Shown here one piece after another: positions 1 to 9,303 of a stretch of DNA of 64,000 nucleotides. Every line of letters begins with the position of its first letter. Within the stretch, counting starts at the first letter, position 1. The notes beneath the pieces are model-generated. The model was not told the origin of the DNA, made no database searches, and saw only the letters and a program-made list of their open reading frames with translations. The translations under genes were made by a program, and so were the position numbers. The DNA is taken from NCBI GenBank assembly GCA_020634335.1, contig JACKBY010000015.1:1-64000 (forward strand), read 5' to 3'. The DNA comes from Promineifilum sp. Its GTDB lineage: Bacteria > Chloroflexota > Anaerolineae > Promineifilales > Promineifilaceae.

Positions 1-327
1 GCCCGCGCTCTTAAACTCCTTAGCTGTTTCGAAGAGTGCGTCTCGCTTCAATCGAGAATGAAATGCATAACGCAACCAGTTGCCTGCGTCATCGGGGTCT
101 AGCTTGGTGAGCTTCTCTAATTGTTTTATACCATCATCATGAGAGCCGCCACCGGCTAGATAGCTACTTGCTAATAAGCGTTCTGCTGCGAGGAATGGTA
201 CCGGACTTGCCTTTATCGCTAGAAGCGCTTCACCTGCGGCATCAGCATATTGTTCTGCAATCTTGAACTGAAAAGCTTTCCCGTAATGCATCAGCGCTGC
301 CTCAGGAATAGAATCAAAGCCACCCAT
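1..327 (-). CDS. Helical-repeat (TPR-like) protein, C-terminus outside window
   Basis: An open frame of 109 codons runs from an ATG at 327 to the window edge with no stop, so the gene is partial. A strong ribosome site (gaggagg) lies 5-6 bases before the start. The protein is a series of amphipathic helices with the spacing of TPR-like repeats (AEQYADAAGEALLAIKA, then ERLLASSYLAGG, then LEKLTKLDPDDAGNWLRYAF), with the LDPDDAGNW segment typical of TPR turns. No catalytic motif is seen, so a scaffold or adaptor role is the most that can be inferred. It lies 37 bases downstream of the zinc-ribbon gene on the same strand and is probably co-transcribed with it. The DNA here is visibly AT-richer than the genes that follow, which may mean transfer. 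Confidence 0.7.
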   Translation of the reverse strand, partial: MGGFDSIPEAALMHYGKAFQFKIAEQYADAAGEALLAIKASPVPFLAAERLLASSYLAGGGSHDDGIKQLEKLTKLDPDDAGNWLRYAFHSRLKRDALFETAKEFKSAG

Positions 328-364
328 GTTATCCTCCTCTTGGCAAAGCCTTAATAGACCCAGA

Positions 365-514
365 CTATTTAAGCGTATACTTCATGCACTTGGGACACTG
401 TTTCTTGCCGCTGCCATGATCATGGCAGAGCCAAATGCCGCAATTGCCGCAATACTTAACACCGGAATAATTCGACTCGGTCTTCTTTCCACAGATTGCA
501 CAGGTGACTTTCAT
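365..514 (-). CDS. 49-residue zinc-ribbon microprotein
   Basis: The ATG at 514 opens a 49-codon frame ending in TAG at 365, with a GGAG motif about nine bases upstream. The protein is almost nothing but metal ligands: C5-x2-C8, C22-x2-C25, a C30-H-D-H33 cluster and C40-x2-C43. This fits two interleaved zinc sites, as in B-box, AN1 or double zinc-ribbon folds. The family is not one I can name. Such small fingers usually bind nucleic acid or another protein; which applies here cannot be told. It is followed on the same strand by the TPR-like gene, suggesting a two-gene unit. The regular ligand spacing makes chance coding unlikely in spite of the length. Confidence 0.7.
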   Translation of the reverse strand: MKVTCAICGKKTESNYSGVKYCGNCGIWLCHDHGSGKKQCPKCMKYTLK

Positions 515-618
515 TGGTTGACGCTCCGTAAATGATGTATATTGGCGACTGGAATACCCCGCTCAGGGCCACCGGCAGTAGCCCCAGAATCCCAGTATAA
601 AGACCCTCCTGCCATCCC

Positions 619-846
619 TCAATGACTAGAATTCGTCATATTTGCCTGATGATAGATCGTGCTGGCCTGCGTCCGGTTGCGGGCGTTGAGCTTGCGAAGG
701 ATGCTCTTGACGTGGTTCTGCACTGTATACACCGATAGTGTCAGCATCCCGGCGATCTCGGCGTCGGTGTGGCCGTCGGCCACCAACCCCAACACCTGTC
801 GCTCGCGGTCGGTCAGACCTACTGTAGGTTGCGGTGGAAAGGTCAT
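619..846 (-). CDS. Stand-alone LuxR-type HTH regulator
   Basis: A 75-residue protein that consists only of a LuxR/GerE DNA-binding domain. It has the family pattern in order: LTDRERQVLGLVADG, then DAEIAGMLTLSVYTVQNHVKSILRKLNARNRTQA, which covers the four helices including the recognition helix. There is no receiver or ligand domain, so it must get its signal from a partner protein or act constitutively. It is divergent from the NB-ARC ATPase gene with about 130 bases between them. In LAL/MalT regulators these modules form one protein, so this gene may supply the DNA-binding part of a split regulator. That link is inferred from position only. Confidence 0.85.
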   Translation of the reverse strand: MTFPPQPTVGLTDRERQVLGLVADGHTDAEIAGMLTLSVYTVQNHVKSILRKLNARNRTQASTIYHQANMTNSSH

Positions 847-975
847 CGGTCACCCCCTGTTTTTCGTCGGCGGATATTAGCTATATACTATGGGAAATCC
901 GTAGCCGCTTGCCAGCCGAATCGGGCATTCATCGGATCGAGATCGGACGATCTCGGCCGGAGGCCGAAGCCAATC

Positions 976-2511
976 GTGGACGTCGGCGACATCACCATAC
1001 CCTTGCTAAACGATACCCTGCGCGCCTGGCGACAGGGGGATCGGATTCCGGCCGGCTTGCTGGAGCTTGACATCCTCCAAAACCCGGCGACGACCTCGCC
1101 CATCGAGCGCGAGATTCGCCTCCGCGAGCGGATCCTGGCCGTTGTCGCCGAGGAACTCGACGCCCATCGCCGGGCCGAAGGGCGCTCGCCCGCCCCCGTC
1201 GCCGGCACGCGCAGCGCTCTACTGGCCGATATCGGCCACGACTTCGGCCATGGTAACGGCGAACTGGAGGCCTGGAGCGCCCTCTACCACCGTTACCTCA
1301 CTATCGTCCCCCTCAGCGTCGAAGCGCTGGCCGCCGCCGCCCACCTCGACGTGCGCAACTTCCGCCGCCGGGTCAACACCGGCGTGGGACTGTTGGCCGA
1401 CCGGCTACGGCGGCTGGAGCTGGCCGAACACGACCGCCGGCACGGCCTGCACCTCGGTCGCCACCTGCCGCCGCCGGAATACACCCACCTCTTCGGTATC
1501 GACGGCCCACGTGATGAGTTGACCGCCCTGCTACGTCGGCCCGGCGGCCCCGCCTTCATCAGCATCGAGGGGCTGGGCGGCATCGGCAAGACGGCGCTGG
1601 CGCGGGCCGTGGCCTTCGCCCTGGCCCAGGGTGGCGACTTCGACGGCATCGCCTGGGTCAGCGCCCGCCAAACGTGGCTCAACGACGCCGGGGCCATCGT
1701 GGCCGCGCCCGACCCTGCTACCACGCTGGCCGACGTCGTCGGGCGATTGACGACGCAACTGGGCTTCACGGAGTTGGCCGGGCTGAGTGCGGCCGACAAG
1801 CTCGACCGGTTGCTACCTTTTCTCAAAAGCGACCGCGACTTGATCGTCATTGATAACCTGGAAAGCGTCAGCGACGTGGAACTCCTGTTGCCGGCGCTGC
1901 TGCCGCTGGCGCAGCCGGCGCGTTTCCTGCTGACCAGCCGCCAGTCGTTGAGCGGCTACCCGGCGGTCACGAGCTTCCCCGTGCGGCCTCTTTCACTGGC
2001 CGGCAGCCAGGCGCTGGTCGAGTCCGAACTGTCGCGCCGCGGCCGCCCGACCACGTTGGCGGCCAGTGACGTGGCCGCCCTCCACGAAGTCGTCGGCGGG
2101 ATGCCGCTGGCGCTGAAGCTGGTCGCGGCGCAGATGGGCCTGTGGCCGCTGCCGGCGCTGCTGGACAACCTGCGCCGCGCCCGCCACCGCGCCCCCGAAG
2201 GCCTGTATACCTACATCTATCGCCGCGCCTGGCTGGCGCTGGGCGACCCGGCGCGCCAATTGCTGCTCTCCCTGTTGCCATTGGGACCGGACGGCGAAGA
2301 TGTGGAGTGGCTGCGCCTGATGAGCTTCCTGCCGCCGGACGAGTTCGACGACGCGCTGACCCAGTTGCGCGCCTACTCGCTGCTGGAAATGGCCGGGTCG
2401 CTGCCGTCGCCCCGCTACCGGCTGCACCGCCTGACAGCCACCTTCTTGCAGGCAGAAATACTGGTCGGGTGGGACGACGCGGCCATTGAACGGAGCGGAC
2501 CGTCATCTTGA
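976..2511 (+). CDS. NB-ARC/STAND-type signalling ATPase
   Basis: I start the gene at GTG 976, behind a ggagg motif at 959-963; the frame stays open further upstream but that stretch overlaps the divergent regulator and looks non-coding. The protein is about 511 residues. Residues 1-190 are helical with an HTH-like stretch (SVEALAAAAHLDVRNFRRRV). An NTPase follows: Walker A GLGGIGKTAL near residue 200, Walker B LIVIDNLES near 290, the RFLLTSR sensor and the GMPLAL motif near 375, which mark NB-ARC/AfsR-like STAND ATPases. A winged-helix-like C-terminus follows. The stop overlaps the TTG start of the TPR gene (TTGA), so the two are translationally coupled. STAND proteins switch state when ligand binds a repeat sensor; here that sensor would be the next gene. 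Confidence 0.85.
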   Translation: MDVGDITIPLLNDTLRAWRQGDRIPAGLLELDILQNPATTSPIEREIRLRERILAVVAEELDAHRRAEGRSPAPVAGTRSALLADIGHDFGHGNGELEAWSALYHRYLTIVPLSVEALAAAAHLDVRNFRRRVNTGVGLLADRLRRLELAEHDRRHGLHLGRHLPPPEYTHLFGIDGPRDELTALLRRPGGPAFISIEGLGGIGKTALARAVAFALAQGGDFDGIAWVSARQTWLNDAGAIVAAPDPATTLADVVGRLTTQLGFTELAGLSAADKLDRLLPFLKSDRDLIVIDNLESVSDVELLLPALLPLAQPARFLLTSRQSLSGYPAVTSFPVRPLSLAGSQALVESELSRRGRPTTLAASDVAALHEVVGGMPLALKLVAAQMGLWPLPALLDNLRRARHRAPEGLYTYIYRRAWLALGDPARQLLLSLLPLGPDGEDVEWLRLMSFLPPDEFDDALTQLRAYSLLEMAGSLPSPRYRLHRLTATFLQAEILVGWDDAAIERSGPSS

Positions 2512-4094
2512 CCCCCGCGACGACTCAAAGCACCGACGCCCGCACCTGGGCCGTCGAGAGCCGGCGCTGGGGGCGCTTCTACGTCAACCGCCTGCCGGAG
2601 CAGCTACGGCTGGCCGCCGCGCTGGCAGACGAGACCACGACCAACAAGCTGCGCCCACATTTCGACACCTTTCTGGCCTTGCTCAACGCCGCCCCCCACG
2701 CTGCCCTCGCCCCCTTGTGGTTAGACCTGGTCGACCGGCTGCATCCCCACCCCCTGCGCTGGGGAGAGTGGTCGGCATGGCTGGCGATCCTGCAACAGGC
2801 GGGACTGAAAGCAGCCGCGCTGGGTCGCCCGGCCCAGCAGGCCGAATATTTGGCCTACACGGCCGGCCTGCTGCTGAATACCGGCCGGCTGGAGGCGGCG
2901 CTGGCAGCGGCACAGCGGGCGCTGGCTCTGGCCCGGCCGAGTGGTGCGGCCTGGCCGTTGTGCGTGGCCGGCAGCGCGGCGGCGGCCACGCTGCGGGCCA
3001 TGGCCCACTATGAGGACGCGCAAGCGTTGATCGATGAGCTGCGCGACGAGTTGACACTGCTGGAGCCGGCCCGGCCGCCGGCTCGCGCAGCAATGGCCGC
3101 AGCGCTGCTCGATCTGGAGCAAATGGATCTGCTGCGTCATTTCGCGCGGCCGGAAGAGGCCATGGCCCTGGGCGAGACGCTCATCAATAATTTGTCGGCC
3201 GTGACCGACATCGATCTCCACGACCTGGCGACGGCCTACGTGCGACGGGCGACGATCACCTGGGCATTCGACCGCTACGATCAGGCGGCCGACGATCTGC
3301 GGCGTGCGGCTGACCTCTATCGCCAAGCAGGCGACGGGCTGCAAGCCGCCTTCGCCGAGGGCAATCTGGGCGTCGTCTATCTGAGCATGTCGCGCTACGC
3401 TGAGGCCAAGGCACTGAAGCTGGCCGCCATGGCCGCCGCCGAAGAGGTGAACGCGCGCCACGTGCTGGTGAGCGAGTTGGGCGATTTGAGTGTGATCTAC
3501 ATCGGGCTGGGCCAGATGGAGCAGGCATATGAGTACGCCGACCGAATGGTGCGTCTGGCGGCCGAGCTGGGCAACGATGCCGAATTGGCCCGCGGCCGGG
3601 GCAATCGCGCCTATACGTTGCTGGCCCTCGAACGCCAAGAGGAGGCGCGGCTGGATTTCGAGTTTAGCTTGAACCATTATCGTCAACAGGGACGGGTGGA
3701 AGGCACGCTCATCACGACGATTGACAAGGTGATGTACCTGCGAAGCATCGGCCAGGTAGAGGAGGCCGAGCGGGTGGCGCGCGAGAATTATGCGGCCGCC
3801 CTCAAGCTCGACTATCCGAAACTCCACATCGTGACAGGGCGCTGCCTGGCGCTGTTCTTGCCCCCCGATGAGCAACGAACATTGCTGGAGCAAACGCTGG
3901 CGCTGGCCCGGGCACACGGGCGTCTGATGGACGAGGCCGGCTGCTTGTTTTCGCTGGCGACAATGGCCGATAATACAGTGACGCGCGACGCCTGTTTCCG
4001 GCAGGCGCAAGCGTTGCTGGCGGTGATGGGCTGCCCGCAATGGTTGGCGGGTCGATCCGTTGATAACCCACCACTGCTACCGATGATGATTTGA
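2508..4094 (+). CDS. Tetratricopeptide-repeat protein (sensor partner of the STAND ATPase)
   Basis: A 528-residue, all-helical protein starting at a TTG that shares bases with the stop codon of the ATPase gene. Several TPR units are visible, such as YVRRATITWAFDRYDQAADD, then AFAEGNLGVVYLSMSRYAEAKAL, then VLVSELGDLSVIYIGLGQMEQAYEYAD, then ARGRGNRAYTLLALERQEEARLD. This is the arrangement of the C-terminal sensor arm of LAL/MalT regulators, except that it is a separate polypeptide and no LuxR domain follows. No signal peptide or membrane segment is seen, so it is cytoplasmic. Its likely role is ligand or partner recognition for the ATPase; the ligand cannot be told from sequence. Confidence 0.85.
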   Translation: MTPATTQSTDARTWAVESRRWGRFYVNRLPEQLRLAAALADETTTNKLRPHFDTFLALLNAAPHAALAPLWLDLVDRLHPHPLRWGEWSAWLAILQQAGLKAAALGRPAQQAEYLAYTAGLLLNTGRLEAALAAAQRALALARPSGAAWPLCVAGSAAAATLRAMAHYEDAQALIDELRDELTLLEPARPPARAAMAAALLDLEQMDLLRHFARPEEAMALGETLINNLSAVTDIDLHDLATAYVRRATITWAFDRYDQAADDLRRAADLYRQAGDGLQAAFAEGNLGVVYLSMSRYAEAKALKLAAMAAAEEVNARHVLVSELGDLSVIYIGLGQMEQAYEYADRMVRLAAELGNDAELARGRGNRAYTLLALERQEEARLDFEFSLNHYRQQGRVEGTLITTIDKVMYLRSIGQVEEAERVARENYAAALKLDYPKLHIVTGRCLALFLPPDEQRTLLEQTLALARAHGRLMDEAGCLFSLATMADNTVTRDACFRQAQALLAVMGCPQWLAGRSVDNPPLLPMMI

Positions 4095-4172
4095 GGCGTG
4101 GCGCTTGTTGAGTGGCTTTAATCCGTCAAACCTGTGCCTCAGCCGTGTTTTATTCTTGATGAAGGCCGTTGG

Positions 4173-5171
<999 letters not shown>

Positions 5172-5196
5172 GAGTGTCTCCTTGTGTGATGGTTAT

Positions 5197-5925
5197 TCAG
5201 GAACGGGAACGGGGCAGCAGGGGAGCAGGGGTAAAATCATGACGACCGGCGCATCTCCCCTGCCCTCCGGCTCCCTTTCTCCCCTGCTCGCCTGCCGATC
5301 CTCCCAGTCCGTCGCAAAACGCCCGCCAATCGGCCTCGGTATCCAGGTCAAAGCGCAGACCGGGAGCGTTGACAATGATGACGGCCCGGCCGCGGGCTTC
5401 CGCCTCTGTCATGTGGGCCGGGAAGCTGTCGGGGCCGTAATGGAAGGTGAAGTCGCCCGGAGGGGCCAGCAGCAGGGCATTCGTGCCGCTCTGCGCCTCA
5501 TCACCGGACAATGCGATCAGCCGCCGGTGGGTCGTGGGCCGTTGGCCGTCGTCGGGGGCCAGCGGTTGCAGCATCGCTTCGATGTCCGCCACACGAGCGA
5601 AAGGCAAGTCGGCGGGCAGCACGAGCACAGCCGTCGCGCCATGGTGAACGGCATAGTCGACGCCGCGAGCCACGGCCACATTCAGTCCCGCCGGTTCGGT
5701 CTCAACCAGGACGGCCGCGCCGTATTTATCGGCCAGGGCGATCACCGTGCGGTCACCGCTGACCAGCAGCACGTGGGCGATGCCCGGCGTTTCGTTCAAC
5801 ACGGCCAGCAACTCATCGAGGAACGAGTGAATAAGGTCAGCCCGCTCGTCGGCCGAGAGCAGATGCGCCAGGCGGCGCTTGCTCTGGCGCAGGGGTTTGA
5901 CGGGGATAATGGCCCAGGTGGTCAT
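5197..5925 (-). CDS. cofC: 2-phospho-L-lactate (phosphoenolpyruvate) guanylyltransferase, F420 biosynthesis
   Basis: The enzyme couples GTP to phospholactate or phosphoenolpyruvate to give the activated donor used by CofD in coenzyme F420 synthesis. The N-terminus TTWAIIPVKPLRQSKRRLAHLL carries the nucleotidyltransferase signature; VLPADLPFA supplies the metal-binding Asp region; SGTNALLLAPPGDFTFHYG and DLDTEADW are typical of CofC. I use ATG 5925 (MTTWAIIP) rather than the ATG 15 bases upstream because CofC proteins begin at that motif. The last 30 or so residues are a Gly/Arg-rich tail encoded by a G-rich inverted repeat (5211-5296) and are unlikely to belong to the original enzyme. It is the first gene of a two-gene unit with the LLM oxidoreductase. 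Confidence 0.9.
   Translation of the reverse strand: MTTWAIIPVKPLRQSKRRLAHLLSADERADLIHSFLDELLAVLNETPGIAHVLLVSGDRTVIALADKYGAAVLVETEPAGLNVAVARGVDYAVHHGATAVLVLPADLPFARVADIEAMLQPLAPDDGQRPTTHRRLIALSGDEAQSGTNALLLAPPGDFTFHYGPDSFPAHMTEAEARGRAVIIVNAPGLRFDLDTEADWRAFCDGLGGSAGEQGRKGAGGQGRCAGRHDFTPAPLLPRSRS
5211..5296. repeat. G-rich/C-rich inverted repeat at the 3' end of cofC
   Basis: A run of AGCAGGGG units (5211-5231) faces a run of CTCCCCTGC/TCTCCCCTGCTC units (5253-5296) and could form a long imperfect hairpin. It lies inside the final codons of cofC and just upstream of the LLM gene. This kind of low-complexity inverted element also occurs between other genes of the window and is probably an intergenic repeat that has run into the reading frame. 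Confidence 0.6.
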
Positions 5926-5982
5926 AATGATTGATGGCAATTATAGATTATATCTGAAGACAAGCAGGTGGTCATAACCTAA

Positions 5983-6131
5983 GGATTGACCAACCAGGAA
6001 GTCGCCAACCGGCTTTATCTCTCGCTGCACACAGTCAAGGTTCACGTCCGTCACATCTCGAATTGGGCGTCAAAAAACGCACCCAGGCGGTGGCCAAGGC
6101 CAGGGCCTTGGGCATCCTAACGCCGGCCTGA
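5983..6131 (+). pseudogene. Remnant of a LuxR-type HTH C-terminus
   Basis: Read in two frames, this stretch spells a LuxR/MalT-type C-terminus. The first frame gives GLTNQEVANRLYLSLHTVKV followed by HVRHIS. After a frame change near 6060 the second frame gives LGVKKRTQAVAKARALGILT and ends at TGA 6131. The usual sequence at the joint would be HIYSKLGV, so about four bases have been lost. There is no start codon or upstream domain. It is the tail of a regulator, probably a MalT/LAL or hydrolase-LuxR type, that has decayed. Confidence 0.8.
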
Positions 6132-6207
6132 GCGGCGGAAGGCTTTCCGATACCTCAATTCATCTGCAAGATGGGTCGGTCTGAACTTGTTTGTAAGCCG
6201 CTTGCTC

Positions 6208-6786
6208 TCAAGATGCCTGCGTCCTGGCCTCATACCGCGTCGCTACTATACCGGATTTGAACTCCAACCGGTCCACGAGCCGCAAGTCGATGGGCTTCGA
6301 AAGACCCGCGAACAGCGTCGGGCCATGACCTGCCAGCCTGGGCAGCACCACGAACTCGTACTCGTCGATCAATCCCAGTTCCGCCAAGGCCAGGGGGAGC
6401 GTCACGCCCCCCACGAGCAGTCCGTTACCCGGCTCCTGCTTGAGCTTGCGAATCGCGTCCCCCAAATCCCCGCGCACACGCTCCGCGTTCCAATCGACCC
6501 GCTCCAGCGTGTTGGACACGACGTACTTCTTGGCCGCGTCGATGGTCAGGGAGAAGGGTTCCATCCAGGGCTCCATCCAATCGGGCCTCACCCCGGTCTG
6601 CGCAAACGGCCGCCACGCGGATTCCATCATTTCATAAGTCACACGACCAAAAATGAGGGCATCGGCCTGCGCCTGGTTCCTGGCGTGGTGTTGATGCAAT
6701 TCCTGCAATACGTCGTCGGCGGGGACCGCCTGGTGATCGACGCAGCCGTCCAGTGTCACGTTGATGGAATATCGAAGGGGTCGCAT
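6208..6786 (-). CDS. Dihydrofolate reductase-fold (RibD C-terminal-like) protein
   Basis: A 192-residue protein starting at ATG 6786 behind GGGAGG. It has the RibD-C/DHFR-like pattern: an N-terminal beta strand RPLRYSINVTLDGCVDH, then ADALIFGRVTYEMMESAW, a VVSNTL strand, and the nucleotide-binding LLVGGVTLPLALAELGLIDEY segment. The family (YyaP/YwjB type) is predicted to be NADPH-dependent reductases, with mostly unknown substrates. True folate reductase residues are not evident, so it should not be called DHFR. It stands alone, with no co-directional neighbour close by. Confidence 0.82.
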   Translation of the reverse strand: MRPLRYSINVTLDGCVDHQAVPADDVLQELHQHHARNQAQADALIFGRVTYEMMESAWRPFAQTGVRPDWMEPWMEPFSLTIDAAKKYVVSNTLERVDWNAERVRGDLGDAIRKLKQEPGNGLLVGGVTLPLALAELGLIDEYEFVVLPRLAGHGPTLFAGLSKPIDLRLVDRLEFKSGIVATRYEARTQAS

Positions 6787-7132
6787 ATTGTCCTCCCGAA
6801 GCGGGTAAGCTGTTTATTTACCTGACTCGTTGTGCCATGAGTCTCGATCTGCCAACCATTATCGTCATTTCCTTTTCGTCGCCAATCAAACTTGGCACTT
6901 TGTAACATTAACAATTTCCAGAAGGTAAATGCACAGATTTCTTTTGTTGCAAAGTGTTAAGCCGTCAAACTTTTCTGCTGATCAGCTCCCAATCCTACCT
7001 TTTTCTACCTATCCGGCCGAACTAATCCCCTGATACCCCTGTCGACGGATGACAGTAATCCCGCCCGGCTGCTATCGTTCAGGTTCGGCATGGCCTTTTT
7101 GGTTCTCCACGTTCTGATATTGCGTTACCTGA
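6787..7132. other. Gene-free stretch of about 350 bases
   Basis: This AT-richer stretch holds the ribosome site of the reductase gene at its left end and the decayed 5' part of the serine-hydrolase remnant at its right end. I see no tRNA, no terminator with a clear stem and T-run, and no open frame that looks coding. The right-hand 100 bases may be eroded coding sequence of the hydrolase, but I could not align them by eye. Confidence 0.4.
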
Positions 7133-7744
7133 TTGGGCAGTCGGGCTATTTCCCAAAGTGCTTATAAACCCCTGGGCATGACGTCAACGTTCCTGGATTG
7201 CTACGAAGACCCGCTGATTGACGTGGTACACGGCTATACGGGCGTTGGGGACGCCATGACCTACCTCACTGAATTGCATGAATCGGTCGGATGGTCGGCG
7301 GGCGGCCTGGTTTCGACTGCATCGGACCTGATCGCCTTCGCCCGCGGATTGTTCGGTGGGGAGCTGTTTGACGATCCCGTGTCGCTGGCGGCGATGACGA
7401 CGGACGCCTCCGGCAGTTTCTACGGACTGGGCATCGCCCTCCAGGAAGACTATAGGGGTCATGCCGGCGGGATTGCCGGTTTTCGCTCGCTGCTCAACTA
7501 TGTGCCTGAGTTCGATACCGTCGTGGTGATACTCTATAACCACGATGGCGCTGATCCCGAACCCGATCGGGCGGAGGTGCTGAATCCGGACCTTCCGTTG
7601 CTGCGGGCGGAGGAGTGCGGACTGGGACGCCAGTCCCACCTTCCCCGCCAAATTCCCAACCAAATTGATGGCATCCGGCTCATGACAGTCGCTTCCCACC
7701 CGCTTACACTGAAATGGCTCATCCGTAGACGATTGAAGAGTTAA
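7133..7744 (+). pseudogene. Serine beta-lactamase-like hydrolase, N-terminal half missing
   Basis: The open frame resembles the C-terminal half of class C beta-lactamase-like serine hydrolases. It has YKPLGMTSTFL (usually 'F.PLGM..T'), GWSAGGLVSTASDLIAFARGLF, then the HAGGIAGFRS motif that matches the HTGG active-site loop. The SxxK nucleophile and YxN regions, which normally lie upstream, are missing, and the only starts are a weak TTG at 7133 and an internal ATG. The end also looks abnormal, with a non-family tail from about residue 145. I judge it a remnant. If expressed, it could not be a working hydrolase of this family. Confidence 0.7.
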
Positions 7745-7751
7745 GAATTAG

Positions 7752-7815
7752 ACATGGAGGACACGGATCAAGTCCTCCGGTCCGCGTTCATCCGTCCCAT
7801 CCATTTCATCCGTGT
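7752..7815. repeat. ACGGAT-type inverted repeat between genes
   Basis: ACACGGAT at 7761-7768 faces ATCCGTGT at 7808-7815, with further TCATCCGT copies between. A local hairpin GGAGGAC/GTCCTCC (7756-7762 / 7772-7778) lies on the left. The same ACGGAT/ATCCGT words appear in the gap at 14072-14150, so this is a small dispersed intergenic family. Confidence 0.5.
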
Positions 7816-7881
7816 TTAATTTCCTTATCGATGAGCGCCAATTCGCCGTTGCGGTCTATAAGCACAAGGAGCGAACAGACG

Positions 7882-9303
7882 ATGTTGAACGAAAGAAGCG
7901 CGACAACTGGACTTGAGATGGAAGCAGTCCGCAGTCTGGCGGCCGAGCTACAGGGCGAGCTGATCACCCCGGCCGACGCGGGCTATGATGAGGCTCGCAC
8001 CATTTATAATGCCATGATCGACAAGCGTCCGGCGCTCATCGCCCGCTGCGCGACCGTGGCCGACGTGCTCGCCGCCGTTAACTTCGGCCGCGAGCAGCAT
8101 CTCGACGTGGCCGTGCGCGGCGGCGGCCACAACGGGGCCGGGCTGGCCCTGGCCGACGACGGCCTGGTCATCGACCTGTCGCTCATGAAGGACATTCAGG
8201 TCGATCCCGACGCGCGCACCGTGCGCGTCGCGGGCGGCTGCACCTGGGGCGAGGTCGATCAGGCCACCCACGCCTATGGCCTGGCCGTGCCCAGTGGCAT
8301 CATCTCCACCACCGGCGTCGGCGGGCTGACGCTGGGCGGCGGTCTCGGCTACCTGTCTCGCAAGTATGGCCTGACGATTGACAACCTGCTGGCCGTGGAC
8401 GTGGTGCTGGCCGACGGTCGATTCGTCACCGCCAGCGAGGACGAAAACCCCGATCTCTTCTGGGCCGTGCGCGGCGGCGGGGGCAACTTCGGCGTGGTCA
8501 CGTCGTTCCTGTTCCAGGCCCAGCCGGTGGGCATGGTCTATGGCGGCCCCATCATCTGGCCCATCGACCAGACCGAGGAAATCCTGCGCTGGTATCTCGA
8601 TTTCATCGCCGACGCGCCGGAGAATATCTCCGGCTGGTTCGGTGTCCATCGCGTGCCCACCGGGTCGCCGCTGCCGGCCGAGCTGCACAGTGCCCACGGC
8701 TGTGTGATCACCTGGTGCTACACCGGGCCGATGGAGCAGGCCGAGGAAGTCTTCCGGCCCATTCGCGCTCTGGGAACGCCGGTGCTCGACCTGGCCGGGC
8801 CGCTGCCGTTTCCCCAGCTCCAGAGCATGTTTGACCAAATCTACTATCCGCCGGGGTTGCAGTGGTACTGGAAGGCCGATTTCTTCAGAGAAGTCAGTGA
8901 TGAGGCCATCGATCTGCACCTCCGATTCGGCTCCGACCTGCCCAGCGAGCTGTGCACCATGCACCTCTATCCTATCAACGGGGCCGTGCAGCGCGTGGGA
9001 CGGACCGCCACGGCCTTCAGCTTCCGCGACGTGACCTTCGCGCAGGTCATCGTCGGCGTCGACAGCGATCCGGCGGGTGTAGACCGGATCACGCAGTGGG
9101 CCAGGCAGTACTGGGCGGCGCTCCACCCCTATTCGGCCGGCGGGGCCTATGTGAATATGATGATGGAAGAGGGGCAGGAGCGAGTCGAGGCGGCCTATCG
9201 CGACAATTATCAAAGGCTGGCGGCCGTGAAAAACAAATACGACCCGGCCAACCTGTTCCACGTCAATCAGAACATTCGGCCGGTCGCCGGGCAAGCTTCT
9301 TAA
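7882..9303 (+). CDS. FAD-linked oxidoreductase (PCMH domain, BBE type)
   Basis: A 473-residue oxidoreductase of the berberine-bridge/6-hydroxynicotine oxidase type. The FAD domain is complete: VRGGGHNGAGLALADDGLVI contains the His expected to bind FAD covalently, followed by GGLTLGGGLGYLSRKYGL and the AVRGGGGNFGVVTSF loop. The C-terminal BBE motif YDPANLFHVNQNI is present. A second covalent-site Cys is not obvious. I start at ATG 7882, preceded by AAGGAG about ten bases upstream; the longer frame from 7831 has no such site. The substrate is unknown. Its last four bases overlap the end of the convergent hydrolase-LuxR gene. Confidence 0.9.
   Translation: MLNERSATTGLEMEAVRSLAAELQGELITPADAGYDEARTIYNAMIDKRPALIARCATVADVLAAVNFGREQHLDVAVRGGGHNGAGLALADDGLVIDLSLMKDIQVDPDARTVRVAGGCTWGEVDQATHAYGLAVPSGIISTTGVGGLTLGGGLGYLSRKYGLTIDNLLAVDVVLADGRFVTASEDENPDLFWAVRGGGGNFGVVTSFLFQAQPVGMVYGGPIIWPIDQTEEILRWYLDFIADAPENISGWFGVHRVPTGSPLPAELHSAHGCVITWCYTGPMEQAEEVFRPIRALGTPVLDLAGPLPFPQLQSMFDQIYYPPGLQWYWKADFFREVSDEAIDLHLRFGSDLPSELCTMHLYPINGAVQRVGRTATAFSFRDVTFAQVIVGVDSDPAGVDRITQWARQYWAALHPYSAGGAYVNMMMEEGQERVEAAYRDNYQRLAAVKNKYDPANLFHVNQNIRPVAGQAS

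Noticed and set aside
2721..4040. 439-residue open frame antisense to the TPR gene
   Set aside because: Long antisense frames are common in GC-rich DNA. It has no domain and odd composition (His/Gln/Arg-rich), while the plus-strand gene has clear TPR repeats.
7948..9294. 448-residue minus-strand frame over the FAD oxidoreductase
   Set aside because: Shadow of a gene with FAD motifs; no domain of its own.
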